Below, piece after piece: positions 35,901 through 49,304 of a DNA stretch of 64,000 nucleotides; position 1 is the first letter of the stretch; each line of letters starts with the position of its first letter. The notes beneath the pieces are model-generated. The model was not told the DNA's origin. It ran no database searches and was given only the letters and a program-made list of their open reading frames with translations. The position numbers and the translations under genes are program-made. Source of the stretch: Chaetoderma sp. LZ-2023a (taxonomy: Eukaryota > Mollusca > Caudofoveata > Chaetodermatida > Chaetodermatidae); assembly GCA_034401795.1 (NCBI GenBank), contig CM067372.1, positions 14,669,070 through 14,733,069 on the forward strand, written 5' to 3'.

Positions 35901-38900
35901 TGTAATGAACCTGATCTGTTATACACGTGTGAACATTCTGCTTCTCTGTAATGAACCTGTCCTGTTAGTCAAGTGTGAACTTTCTGTTTCTCTGTAATGA
36001 ACCTGACCGGTTAGACAAGTGTGAACATTCTGCTTCTCTGTATTGAACCTGTCCTGTTAGACGAGTGTGAACATTCTGCTTCTCTGTAATGAACCTGTCC
36101 TGTTAGACAAGTGTGAACATTCTACTCCTCTGTAATGAACCTGACCTGTTAGACAAGTGTGGACATTCTACTCCTCTGTAATGAACCTGTCCTGTTAGAC
36201 AAGTGTGAACATTCTACTCCTCTGTAATGAACCTAATATGTTAGACAAGTGTGAACATTCTGCTTCTCTGTAATGAACCTGACCTGTTAGACAAGTGTGA
36301 ACATTCTGCTTCCCTGTAATGAACCTCTCCTGTTAGACAAGTGTGAACATTTTGCTTCTCTGTAATGAACATGTCCTGTTAGACAAGTGTGAACATTCTA
36401 CTCCTCTGTAATGAACCTGACGATTAGACAAGTGTGAACATTCTGCCTCTCTGTAATGAACCTGTCCTGCTAGAAAAGTGTGAACATTCTACCCCTCTGT
36501 AATGAACCTGTCCTGTTAGACAAGTGTGAACATTCTGCTTCTCTGTAATGAACCTGACCTGTTAGACAAGTGTGGACTTTCTACTCCTTTGTAATGAACC
36601 TGTCCTGTTAGACACGTGTGAACATTCTGCTTCCCTGTAATGAACCTGACCTGTTAGACAAGTGTGGACATTCTACTCCTTTGTAATGAACCTGTCCTGT
36701 TAGACACGTGTGAACATTCTGCGTCTCTGTAATGAACCTGACCTGTTAGGCAAGTGTGAACATTCTGCTTCTCAGTATTGAACCTGACATGTTAGACACG
36801 TGTGAACATTCTGATTTTCTCTAATGAACCTGTCCTGTTAGACACGTGTGAACATTCTGCTTTTCTCTAATGAATCTGACCTGTTAGACAAGTGTGAACA
36901 TTCTGCTTCTCTGTAATGAACCTGACCTGTTAGACAAGTCTGAACATTCTGCTTCCCTGTAATGAACCTCTCCTGTTAGACAAGTGTGAACATTTTGCTT
37001 CTCTGTAATGAACATGTCCTGTTAGACAAGTGTGAACATTCTACTCCTCTGTAATGAACCTGACGGTTAGACAAGTGTGAACATTCTGCCTCTCTGTAAT
37101 GAACCTGTCCTGCTAGAAAAGTGTGAACATTGTACCCCTCTGTAATGAACCTGTCCTGTTAGACAAGTGTGAACATTCTGCTTCTCTGTAATGAACCTGA
37201 CCTGTTAGACAAGTGTGGACTTTCTACTCCTTTGTAATGAACCTGTCCTGTTAGACACGTGTGAACATTCTGCTTCCCTGTAATGAACCTGACCTGTTAG
37301 ACAAGTGTGGACATTCTACTCCTTTGTAATGAACCTGTCCTGTTAGACACGTGTGAACATTCTGCTTTTCTCTAATGAATCTGACCTGTTAGACAAGTGT
37401 GAACATTCTGCGTCTCTGTAATGAACCTGACCTGTTAGGCAAGTGTGAACATTCTGCTTCTCAGTATTGAACCTGACATGTTAGACACGTGTGAACATTC
37501 TGCTTTTCTCTAATGAATCTGACTTGTTAGACACGTGTGAACATTCTGCTTCTCTGTAATTAACCTGACCTGTTAGACAAGTGTGGACATTCTACTCCTT
37601 TGTAATGAACCTGTCCTGTTAGACACGTGTGAACATTCTGCTTTTCTCTAATGAATCTGACGTGTTAGACAAGTGTGAACTTTCTGCTTCTCAGTAATGA
37701 ACCTGACCTGTTAGACAAGTGTGAACATTCTGCTTCTCTGTAATGAACCTGTCCTGTTAGACAAGTGTGAACATTCTGCTTCTCTGTAATGAACCTGACC
37801 TGTTAGACAAGTATGAACATTCTGCTTCTCTATAATGAACCTGTCCTGTTAGACAAGTGTGAACATTATGCTGCTCTGTAATGAACCTGTCTTGTTAGAC
37901 AAGTGTGAACATTCTGCCTCTATGTAATGAACCTGTCTTGTTAGACAAGTGTGATCAGCCTGCCTCTATGTAATGAACCTGTCCTGTTAGACAACTGTGA
38001 ACATTCTGCTTCTCTGTAATGAACCTGTCCTGTTAGACAAGTGTGAACATTCTGCTTCTCAGTAATGAACCTGACCAGTTAGTCAAGTGTGAACTTTCTG
38101 TTTCTCTGTAATGCACCTGTCCTGTTAGACGAGTGTGAACATTCAGCTTCTCTGTAATGAACCTGAGCTGTTAGACAAGTGTGAACATTCTGCTTCTCTG
38201 TAATGAACCTGTCCTGTTAGTCAAGTGTGAACTTTCTGTTTCTCTGTAATTCACCTGTCCTGTTAGACGAGTGTGAACATTCTACTCCTCTGTAATGAAC
38301 CTGATCTGTTATACACGTGTGAACATTCTGCTTCTCTGTAATGAACCTGTCCTGTTAGTCAAGTGTGAACTTTCTGTTTCTCTGTAATGAACCTGACCGG
38401 TTAGACAAGTGTGAACATTCTGCTTCTCTGTATTGAACCTGTCCTGTTAGACGAGTGTGAACATTCTGCTTCTCTGTAATGAACCTGTCCTGTTAGACAA
38501 GTATGAACATTCTGCTTCTCTGTAATGAACCTGATCTGTTATACACGTGTGAACATTCTGCTTCTCTGTAATGAACCTGTCCTGTTAGTCAAGTGTGAAC
38601 TTTCTGTTTCTCTGTAATGAACCTGACCGGTTAGACAAGTGTGAACATTCTGCTTCTCTGTATTGAACCTGTCCTGTTAGACGAGTGTGAACATTCTGCT
38701 TCTCTGTAATGAACCTGACCTGTTAGACAAGTATGAACATTCTGCTTCTCTATAATGAACCTGACCTGTTAGACAAGTGTGAACATTCTGCTTCTCTGTA
38801 ATGAACCTGTCCTGTTAGACACGTGTGAACATTCCGCTTCTCTGTAATGAACCTGTCCTGTTAGTCAAGTGTGAACTTTCTGTTTCTCTGTAATGAACCT

Positions 38901-39475
38901 GACCGGTTAGACAAGTGTGAACATTCTGCTTCCCTGTATTGAACCTGTCCTGTTAGACGAGTGTGAACATTCTGCTTCTCTGTAATGAACCTGACCTGTT
39001 AGACAAGTATGAACATTCAGCTTCTCTGTAATGAACCTGATCTGTTAGACAAGTGTGAACATTCTGCTTCTCTGTAATGAACCTGTCCTGTTAGTCAAGT
39101 GTGAACTTTCTGTTTCTCTGTAATGCACCTGTCCTGTTAGACGAGTGTGAACATTCTACTCCTCTGTAATGAACCTGATCTGTTATACACGTGTGAACAT
39201 TCTGCTTCTCTGTAATGAACCTGTCCTGTTAGTCAAGTGTGAACTTTCTGTTTCTCTGTAATGAACCTGACCGGTTAGACAAGTGTGAACATTCTGCTTC
39301 TCTGTATTGAACCTGTCCTGTTAGACGAGTGTGAACATTCTGCTTCTCTGTAATGAACCTGTCCTGTTAGACAAGTGTGAACATTCTACTCCTCTGTAAT
39401 GAACCTGACCTGTTAGACAAGTGTGGACATTCTACTCCTCTGTAATGAACCTGTCCTGTTAGACAAGTGTGAACA
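32940..39475 (+). repeat. 3,264-bp higher-order repeat dimer (71 monomers minus 2 bp)
   Basis: About 32,940-36,207 repeats at 36,204-39,471. Both copies share two one-base deletions (GACGATTAG at 33,155/36,419 and GACGGTTAG at 33,798/37,062), the marker AATATG at 32,971/36,235 and a diverged monomer with GTGATCAGCC near 34,688/37,952. I found only about five or six differences by eye: TCCCTG/TCTCTG at 34,466, GCTTCT/GCTGCT at 34,604, two in GAGCAGTTAAAC at about 34,900, and TGTGAGTC/TGTTAGTC at 34,953. That suggests well above 99% identity and a recent block duplication. Confidence 0.93.
34801..36110 (+). repeat. Nested 230-bp (5-monomer) and 644-bp (14-monomer) repeats in the 3,264-bp unit
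   Basis: The marker TCTGTTATACACG occurs at 35,041, 35,271 and 35,915, steps of 230 and 644 bp. Between markers runs a fixed order of monomer types: AGTCAAG with ACTTTCTGTTTC, then GACCGG, then GTATTGAAC, then GACGAG. The second 3,264-bp copy repeats the arrangement near 38.3-39.2 kb. The AGTCAAG/ACTTTCTGTTTC type first appears in this part of the window and dominates from here to about 60.6 kb. Confidence 0.82.
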
Positions 39476-41768
39476 TTCTGCTTCTCTGTAAGGAACCTGT
39501 CCTGTTAGACAAGTGTGAACATTCTGCTTCTCTGTAATGAACCTGACCTGTTAGACAAGTGTGAAAATTTTACTCCTCTGTAATGAACCTGATATGTTAG
39601 ACAAGTGTGAACATTCTGCTTCTCTGTAAGGAACCTGACCTGGTAGACACGTGTGAACATTCTACTCCTCTGTAATGAACCTGTCCTGTTAGACAAGTGT
39701 GAACATTCTACTCCTCTGTAATGAACCTGTCCTGTTAGACAAGTGTGAACATTCTACTCCTCTGTAATGAACCTGTCCTGTTAGACAAATGTGGACATTC
39801 TACTCCTCTGTAATGAACCTGTCATGTTAGACACGTGTGAACATTCTGCTTCTCAGTAATGAACGTGACCTGTTAGACAAGTGTGAACATTCTACTCCTC
39901 TTTAATGAACCTGACATGTTAGACAAGTGTGAACATTCTGCTCCTCTGTAATGAACCTGACCTGTTAGACAAGTGTGAACATTCTGCTTCTCTGTAATGA
40001 ACCTGTCCTGTTAGACACGTGTGAACATTCTGCTTCTCAGTAATGAACGTGACCTGTTAGACAAGTGTGAACATTCTGCTCCTCTGTAATGAACCTGTCC
40101 TGTTAGACAAATGTGGACATTCTACTCCTCTGTAATGAACCTGTCCTGTTAGACACGTGTGAACATTCTGCTTCTCAGTAATGAACGTGACCTGTTAGAC
40201 AAGTGTGAACATTCTACTCCTCTTTAATGAACCTGACATGTTAGACAAGTGTGAACATTCTGCTCCTCTGTAATGAACCTGACCTGTTAGACAAGTGTGA
40301 ACATTCTGCTTCTCTGTAATGAACCTGTCCTGTTAGACACATGTGCACATTCTACTCCTCTGTAATGAACCTGTCCTGTTAGACACGTGTGAACATTCTG
40401 CTTCTCAGTAATGAACGTGACCTGTTAGACAAGTGTGAACATTCTACTCCTCTTTAATGAACCTGACATGTTAGACAAGTGTGAACATTCTGCTCCTCTG
40501 TAATGAACCTGCCCTGTTAGACAAGTGTGAACATTCTGCTTCTCTGTAATGAACCTGTCCTGTTAGACACGTGTGAACATTCCGCTTCTCTGTAATGAAC
40601 CTGTCCTGTTAGTCAAGTGTGAACTTTCTGTTTCTCTGTAATGAACCTGACCGGTTAGACAAGTGTGAACATTCTGCTTCCCTGTTTTGAACCTGTCCTG
40701 TTAGACGAGTGTGAACATTCTGCTTCTCTGTAATGAACCTGACCTGTTAGACAAGTATGAACATTCAGCTTCTCTGTAATGAACCTGATCTGTTAGACAA
40801 GTGTGAACATTCTGCTTCTCTGTAATGAACCTGTCCTGTTAGTCAAGTGTGAACTTTCTGTTTCTCTGTAATGCACCTGTCCTGTTAGACGAGTGTTAAC
40901 ATTCTACTCCTCTGTAATGAACCTGATCTGTTATACACGTGTGAACATTCTGCTTCTCTGTAATGAACCTGTCCTGTTAGTCAAGTGTGAACTTTCTGTT
41001 TCTCTGTAATGAACCTGACCGGTTAGACAAGTGTGAACATTCTGCTTCTCTGAATTGAACCTGTCCTGTTAGACGAGTGTGAACATTCTGCTTCTCTGTA
41101 ATGAACCTGTCCTGTTAGACAAGTGTGAACATTCTACTCCTCTGTAATGAACCTGACCTGTTAGACAAGTGTGGACATTCTACTCCTCTGTAATGAACCT
41201 GTCCTGTTAGACAAGTGTGAACATTCTGCTTCTCTGTAAGGAACCTGTCCTGTTAGACAAGTGTGAACATTCTGCTTCTCTGTAATGAACCTGACCTGTT
41301 AGACAAGTGTGAAAATTTTACTCCTCTGTAATGAACCTGATATGTTAGACAAGTGTGAACATTCTGCTTCTCTGTAAGGAACCTGACCTGGTAGACACGT
41401 GTGAACATTCTACTCCTCTGTAATGAACCTGTCCTGTTAGACAAGTGTGAACATTCTACTCCTCTGTAATGAACCTGTCCTGTTAGACAAGTGTGAACAT
41501 TCTACTCCTCTGTAATGAACCTGTCCTGTTAGACAAGTGTGGACATTCTACTCCTCTGTAATGAACCTGTCCTGTTAGACACGTGTGAACATTCTGCTTC
41601 TCAGTAATGAACGTGACCTGTTAGACAAGTGTGAACATTCTACTCCTCTTTAATGAACCTGACATGTTAGACAAGTGTGAACATTCTGCTCCTCTGTAAT
41701 GAACCTGACCTGTTAGACAAGTGTGAACATTCTGCTTCTCTGTAATGAACCTGTCCTGTTAGACACGT
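38770..41768 (+). repeat. 1,748-bp offset repeat (38 monomers), about 1.25 kb per copy
   Basis: About 38,770-40,020 matches 40,518-41,768. Shared markers are ATTCCGC at about 38,831/40,579, TGTTATAC at 39,181/40,929 and GAAAATTTTACTCC at 39,563/41,311. Between the copies lie several shorter repeats of a group with TCTCAGTAATGAACGTG followed by CTCTTTAATG (about 39,854, 40,036, 40,174 and 40,404). The block recurs a third time near 45.3-46.5 kb (GAAAATTTTACTCC at about 46,005). Confidence 0.82.
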
Positions 41769-44700
41769 GTGCACATTCTACTCCTCTGTAATGAACCTGC
41801 CCTGTTAGACAAGTGTGAACATTTTGCTTCTCTGTAATGCACCTGTCCTGTTAGAAAAGTGTGGACATTCTGCTTCTCTGTAATGCACCTGTCCTGTTAG
41901 ACAAGTGTGAACATTCTGCTTCTCTGTAATGAACCTGTCCTGTTAGTCAAGTGTGAACTTTCTGTTTCTCTGTAATGCACCTGTCCTGTTAGACGATTGT
42001 GAACATTCTACTCCTCTGTAATGAACCTGATCTGTTATACACGTGTGAACATTCTGCTTCTCTGTAATGAACCTGTCCTGTTAGTCAAGTGTGAACTTTC
42101 TGTTTCTCTGTAATGAACCTGACCTGTTAGACAAGTGTGAACATTCTGCTTCTCTATATTGAACCTGTCCTGTTAGACGAGTGTGAACATTCTGCTTCTC
42201 TGTAATGTACCTGACCTGTTAGACAAGTGTGAACATTCTACTCCTCTGTAATGTACCTGATATGTTAGACAAGTGTGCACATTCTGCTTCTCTGTAAGGA
42301 ACCTGACCTGTTAGACACGTGTGAACATTCTACTCCTCTGTAATGAACCTGTCATGTTAGACAAGTGTGAACATTCTACTCCTCTGTAATGAACCTGACC
42401 GGTTAGACAAGTGTGAACATTCTGCTTCTCTGTAATGAACCTGACCTGTTAGACACATGTGAACATTCTGCTTCTCTGTATTGAACCTGTCCTGTTAGAT
42501 GAGTGTGAACATTCTGCTTCTCTGTAATGAACCTGTCCTGTTAGACAAGTGTGAACATTCTGCTTCTCTGTAATGAACCTGACCTGTGAGACACGTGTGA
42601 ACATTCTGCTTCTCTGTAATGAACCTGACCTGTTAGACACGTGTGAACATTCTGCTTCTCTGTAATGAACCTGACCTGTTAGACACGTGTGAACATTCTG
42701 CTTCTCTGTAATGAACCTGACCTGTTAGACAAGTGTGAACATTCTGCTTCTCTGTAATGAACCTGACCTGTTAGACACGTGTGAACATTCAACTCCTCTG
42801 TAATGAACCTGACCTGTTAGACAAGTGTGGACATTCTACTCCTCTGTAATGAACCTGTCCTGTTAGACAAGTGTGAACATTCTGCTTCTCTGTAAGGAAC
42901 CTGTCCTGTTAGACAAGTGTGAACATTCTGCTTCTCTGTAATGAACCTGACCTGTTAGACAAGTGTGAACATTCTACTCCTCTGTAATGCACCTGATATG
43001 TTAGACAAGTGTGCACATTCTGCTTCTCTGTAAGGAACCTGACCTGTTAGACACGTGTGAACATTCTACTCCTCTGTAATGAACCTGTCCTGTTAGACAA
43101 GTGTGAACATTCTACTCCTCTGTAATGAACCTGTCCTGTTAGACAAGTGTGAACATTCTACTCCTCTGTAATGAACCTGTCCTGTTAGACAAGTGTGGAC
43201 ATTCTACTCCTCTGTAATGAACCTTTCCTGTTAGACAACTGTGGACATTCTACTCCTCTGTAATGAACCTGTCCTGTTAGACACGTGTGAACATTCTGCT
43301 TCTCAGTAATGAACGTGACCTGTTAGACAAGTGTGAACATTCTACTCCTCTTTAATGAACCTGAAATGTTAGACAAGTGTGAACATTCTGCTCCTCTGTA
43401 ATGAACCTGACCTGTTAGACAAGTGTGAACATTCTGCTTCTCTGTATTGAACCTGTCCTGTTAGACACGTGTGCACATTCTACTCCTCTGTAATGAACCT
43501 GCCCTGTTAGACAAGTGTGAACATTTTGCTTCTCTGTAATGCACCTGTCCTGTTAGACAAGTGTGAACATTATGCTTCTCTGTAATGAACCTGTCCTGTT
43601 AGTCAAGTGTGAACTTTCTGTTTCTCTGTAATGCACCTGTCCTGTTAGACGATTGTGAACATTCTACTCCTCTGTAATGAACCTGTCCTGTTAGACGAGT
43701 GTGAACATTCTGCTTCTCTGTAATGAACCTGTCCTGTTAGTCAAGTGTGAACTTTCTGTTTCTCTGTAATGAACCTGACCTGTTAGACAAGTGTGAACAT
43801 TCTGCTTCTCTATATTGAACCTGTCCTGTTAGACGAGTGTGAACATTCTGCTTCTCTGTAATGTACCTGACCTGTTAGACAAGTGTGAACATTCTACTCC
43901 TCTGTAATGCACCTGATATGTTAGACAAGTGTGCACATTCTGCTTCTCTGTAAGGAACCTGACCTGTTAGACACGTGTGAACATTCTACTCCTCTGTAAT
44001 GAACCTGTCATGTTAGACAAGTGTGAACATTCTACTCCTCTGTAATGAACCTGACCGGTTAGACAAGTGTGAACATTCTGCTTCTCTGTAATGAACCTGT
44101 CCTGTAAGACAAGTGTGAACATTCTGCTTCTCTGTAATGAACCTGACCTGTTAGACACATGTGAACATTCTGCTTCTCTGTATTGAACCTGTCCTGTTAG
44201 ACGAGTGTGAACATTCTGCTTCTCTGTAATGAACCTGTCCTGTTAGACAAGTGTGAACATTCTGCTTCTCTGTAATGAAACTGACCTGTGAGACACGTGT
44301 GAACATTCTGCTTCTCTGTACTGAACCTGACCTGTTAGACACGTGTGAACATTCTGCTTCTCTGTAATGAACCTGACCTGTTAGACACGTGTGAACATTC
44401 TGCTTCTCTGTAATGCACCTGATATGTTAGACAAGTGTGCACATTCTGCTTCTCTGTAAGGAACCTGACCTGTTAGACACGTGTGAACATTTTACTCCTC
44501 TGTAATGAACCTGTCCTGTTAGACAAGTGTGAACATTCTACTCCTCTGTAATGAACCTGTCCTGTTAGACAAGTGTGAACATTCTACTCCTCTGTAATGA
44601 ACCTGTCCTGTTAGACAAGTGTGGACATTCTACTCCTCTGTAATGAACCTTTCCTGTTAGACAAGTGTGGACATTCTACTCCTCTGTAATGAACCTGTCC

Positions 44701-47700
44701 TGTTAGACACGTGTGAACATTCTGCTTCTCAGTTATGAACGTGACCTGTTAGACAAGTGTGAACATTCTACTCCTCTTTAATGAACCTGTCCTCTTAGTC
44801 AAGTGTGAACTTTCTGTTTCTCTGTAATGAACCTGACCGGTTAGACAAGTGTGAACATTCTGCTTCTCTGTATTGAACCTGTCCTGTTAGACGAGTGTGA
44901 ACATTCTGCTTCTCTGTAATGAACCTGACCTGTTAGACAAGTATGAACATTCTGCTTCTCTCTATAATGAACCTGTCCTGTTAGACAAGTGTGAACATTA
45001 TGCGTCTCTGTAATGAACCTGTCTTGTTAGACAAGTGTGAACATTCTGCTTCTCAGTAATGAACCTGACCAGTTAGTCAAGTGTGAACTTTCTGTTTCTC
45101 TGTAATGCACCTGTCCTGTTAGACGAGTGTGAACATTCAGCTTCTCTGTAATGAACCTGATCTGTTAGACAAGTGTGAACATTCTGCTTCTCTGTAATGA
45201 ACCTGTCCTGTTAGTCAAGTGTGAACTTTCTGTTTCTCTGTAATGCACCTGTCCTGTTAGACGAGTGTGAACATTCTACTCCTCTGTAATGAACCTGATC
45301 TGTTATACACGTGTGAACATTCTGCTTCTCTGTAATGAACCTGTCCTGTTAGTCAAGTGTGAACTTTCTGTTTCTCTGTAATGAACCTGACCGGTTAGAC
45401 AAGTGTGAACATTCTGCTTCTCTGTATTGAACCTGTCCTGTTAGACGAGTGTGAACATTCTGCTTCTCTGTAATGAACCTGTCCTGTTAGACAAGTGTGA
45501 ACATTCTACTCCTCTGTAATGAACCTGACCTGTTAGACAAGTGTGGACATTCTACTCCTCTGTAATGAACCTGTCCTGTTAGACAAGTGTGAACATTCTG
45601 CTTCTCTGTAAGGAACCTGTCCTGTTAGACAAGTGTGAACATTCTGCTTCTCTGTAATGAACCTGACCTGTTAGTCAAGTGTGAACTTTCTGTTTCTCTG
45701 TAATGAACCTGACCGGTTAGACAAGTGTGAACATTCTGCTTCTCTGTATTGAACCTGTCCTGTTAGACGAGTGTGAACATTCTGCTTCTCTGTAATGAAC
45801 CTGTCCTGTTAGACAAGTGTGAACATTCTACTCCTCTGTAATGAACCTGACCTGTTAGACAAGTGTGGACATTCTACTCCTCTGTAATGAACCTGTCCTG
45901 TTAGACAAGTGTGAACATTCTGCTTCTCTGTAAGGAACCTGTCCTGTTAGACAAGTGTGAACATTCTGCTTCTCTGTAATGAACCTGACCTATTAGACAA
46001 GTGTGAAAATTTTACTCCTCTGTAATGAACCTGATATGTTAGACAAGTGTGAACATTCTGTTTCTCTGTAAGGAACCTGACCTGGTAGACACGTGTGAAC
46101 ATTCTACTCCTCTGTAATGAACCTGTCCTGTTAGACAAGTGTGAACATTCTACTCCTCTGTAATGAACCTGTCCTGTTAGACAAGTGTGAACATTCTACT
46201 CCTCTGTAATGAACCTGTCCTGTTAGATAAGTGTGGACATTCTACTCCTCTGTAATGAACCTGTCCTGTTAGACACGTGTGAACATTCTGCTTCTCAGTA
46301 ATGAACGTGACCTGTTAGACACGTGTGAACATTCTACTCCTCTTTAATGATCCTGACATGTTAGACAAGTGTGAACATTCTGCTCCTCTGTAATGAACCT
46401 GACCTGTTAGACAAGTGTGAACATTCTGCTTCTCTGTAATGAACCTGTCCTGTTAGACACGTGTGCACATTCTACTCCTCTGTAATGAACCTGCCCTGTT
46501 AGACAAGTGTGAACATTTTGCTTCTCTGTAATGCACCTGTCCTGTTAGACAAGTGTGGACATTCTGCTTCTCTGTAATGCACCTGTCCTGTTAGACAAGT
46601 GTGAACATTCTGCTTCTCTGTAATGAACCTGTCCTGTTAGTCAAGTGTGAACTTTCTGTTTCTCTGTAATGCACCTGTCCTGTTAGACGATTGTGAACAT
46701 TCTACTCCTCTGTAATGAACCTGATCTGTTATACACGTGTGAACATTCTGCTTCTCTGTAATGAACCTGTCCTGTTAGTCAAGTGTGAACTTTCTGTTTC
46801 TCTGTAATGAACCTGACCGGTTAGACAAGTGTGAACATTCTGCTTCTCTATATTGACCCTGTCCTGTTAGACGAGTGTGAACATTCTGCTTCTCTGTAAT
46901 GTACCTGACCTGTTAGACAAGTGTGAACATTCTACTCCTCTGTAATGTACCTGATATGTTAGACAAGTGTGCACATTCTGCTTCTCTGTAAGGAACCTGA
47001 CCTGTTAGACACGTGTGAACATTCTACTCCTCTGTAATGAACCTGTCATGTTAGACAAGTGTGAACATTCTACTCCTCTGTAATGAACCTGACCGGTTAG
47101 ACAAGTGTGAACATTCTGCCTCTCTGTAATGAACCTGTCCTGTTAGACAAGTGTGAACATTCTGCTTCTCTGTAATGAACCTGACCTGTTAGACACATGT
47201 GAACATTCTGCTTCTCTGTATTGAACCTGTCCTGTTAGATGAATGTGAACATTCTGCTTCTCTGTAATGAACCTGTCCTGTTAGACAAGTGTGAACATTC
47301 TGCTTCTCTGTAATGAACCTGACCTGTGAGACACGTGTGAACATTCTGCTTCTCTGTACTGAACCTGACCTGTTAGACACGTGTGAACATTCTGCTTCTC
47401 TGTAATGAACCTGACCTGTTAGACACGTGTGAACATTCTGCTTCTCTGTAATGAACCTGACCTGTTAGACACGTGTGAACATTCAACTCCTCTGTAATGA
47501 ACCTGACCTGTTAGACAAGTGTGGACATTCTACTCCTCTGTAATGAACCTGTCCTGTTAGACAAGTGTGAACATTCTGCTTCTCTGTAAGGAACCTGTCC
47601 TGTTAGACTAGTGTGAACATTCTGCTTCTCTGTAATGAACCTGACCTGTTAGACAAGTGTGAACATTCTACTCCTTTGTAATGCACCTGATATGTTAGAC

Positions 47701-48180
47701 AAGTGTGCACATTCTGCTTCTCTGTAAGGAACCTGACCTGTTAGACACGTGTGAACATTCTACTCCTCTGTAATGAACCTGTCCTGTTAGACAAGTGTGA
47801 ACATTCTACTCCTCTGTAATGAACCTGTCCTGTTAGACAAGTGTGAACATTCTACTCCTCTGTAATGAACCTGTCCTGTTAGACAAGTGTGGACATTCTA
47901 CTCCTCTGTAATGAACCTTTCCTGTTAGACAAGTGTGGACATTCTACTCCTCTGTAATGAACCTGTCCTGTTAGACACGTGTGAACATTCTGCTTCTCAG
48001 TAATGAACGTGACCTGTTAGACACGTGTGAACATTCTACTCCTCTTTAATGAACCTGACATGTTAGACAAGTGTGAACATTCTGCTCCTCTGTAATGAAC
48101 CTGACCTGTTAGACAAGTGTGAACATTCTGCTTCTCTGTAATGAACCTGTCCTGTTAGACACGTGTGAACATTCTGCTTC
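41769..48180 (+). repeat. Interleaved blocks with about 1.7 kb and 4.7 kb offsets
   Basis: The group GACACATGTG, GTATTGAAC, CTGTGAGAC lies at about 42,449, 44,151 and 47,189. The first step is 1,702 bp (37 monomers) and the whole span is 4,740 bp (103 monomers plus 2 bases). The two extra bases come from a TC duplication near 44,951 (CTTCTCTCTATAATG). Monomers with GTGTGCACATTC, a variant not noticed in the left half, are frequent here. Everything remains in register and in one orientation. Confidence 0.8.
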
Positions 48181-49008
48181 TCAGTAATGAACGTGACCTG
48201 TTAGACACGTGTGAACATTCTACTCCTCTTTAATGAACCTGACATGTTAGACAAGTGTGAACATTCTGCTCCTCTGTAATGAACCTGACCTGTTAGACAA
48301 GTGTGAACATTCTGCTTCTCTGTAATGAACCTGTCCTGTTAGTCAAGTGTGAACTTTCTGTTTCTCTGTAATGCACCTGTCCTGTTAGACGATTGTGAAC
48401 ATTCTACTCCTCTGTAATGAACCTGATCTGTTATACACGTGTGAACATTCTGCTTCTCTGTAATGAACCTGTCCTGTTAGTCAAGTGTGAACTTTCTGTT
48501 TCTCTGTAATGAACCTGACCTGTTAGACAAGTGTGAACATTCTGCTTCTCTGTAATGAACCTGTCCTGTTAGACACGTGTGAACATTCTGCTTCTCAGTA
48601 ATGAACGTGACCTGTTAGACACGTGTGAACATTCTACTCCTCTTTAATGAACCTGACATGTTAGACAAGTGTGAACATTCTGCTCCTCTGTAATGAACCT
48701 GACCTGTTAGACAAGTGTGAACATTCTGCTTCTCTGTAATGAACCTGTCCTGTTAGTCAAGTGTGAACTTTCTGTTTCTCTGTAATGCACCTGTCCTGTT
48801 AGACGATTGTGAACATTCTACTCCTCTGTAATGAACCTGATCTGTTATACACGTGTGAACATTCTGCTTCTCTGTAATGAACCTGTCCTGTTAGTCAAGT
48901 GTGAACTTTCTGTTTCTCTGTAATGAACCTGACCTGTTAGACAAGTGTGAACATTCTGCTTCTCTATATTGAACCTGTCCTGTTAGACGAGTGTGAACAT
49001 TCTGCTTC
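48181..49008 (+). repeat. 414-bp tandem dimer (9 monomers), first occurrence
   Basis: TCAGTAATGAACGTG at 48,181 recurs at 48,595, with all intervening monomer types in the same order (CTCTTTAATG, GCTCCTCTG, AGTCAAG, GACGATTG, TTATACACG, AGTCAAG). A shorter 184-bp (4-monomer) repeat of its first part lies just upstream, at 47,997. Confidence 0.85.
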
Positions 49009-49304
49009 TCTGTAATGTACCTGACCTGTTAGACAAGTGTGAACATTCTACTCCTCTGTAATGCACCTGGTATGTTAGACAAGTGTGCACATTCTGCTTC
49101 TCTGTAAGGAACCTGACCTGTTAGACACGTGTGAACATTCTACTCCTCTGTAATGAACCTGTCATGTTAGACAAGTGTGAACATTCTACTCCTCTGTAAT
49201 GAACCTGACCGGTTAGACAAGTGTGAACATTCTGCTTCTCTGTAATGAACCTGTCCTGTTAGACAAGTGTGAAGATTCTGCTTCTCTGTAATGAACCTGA
49301 CCTG

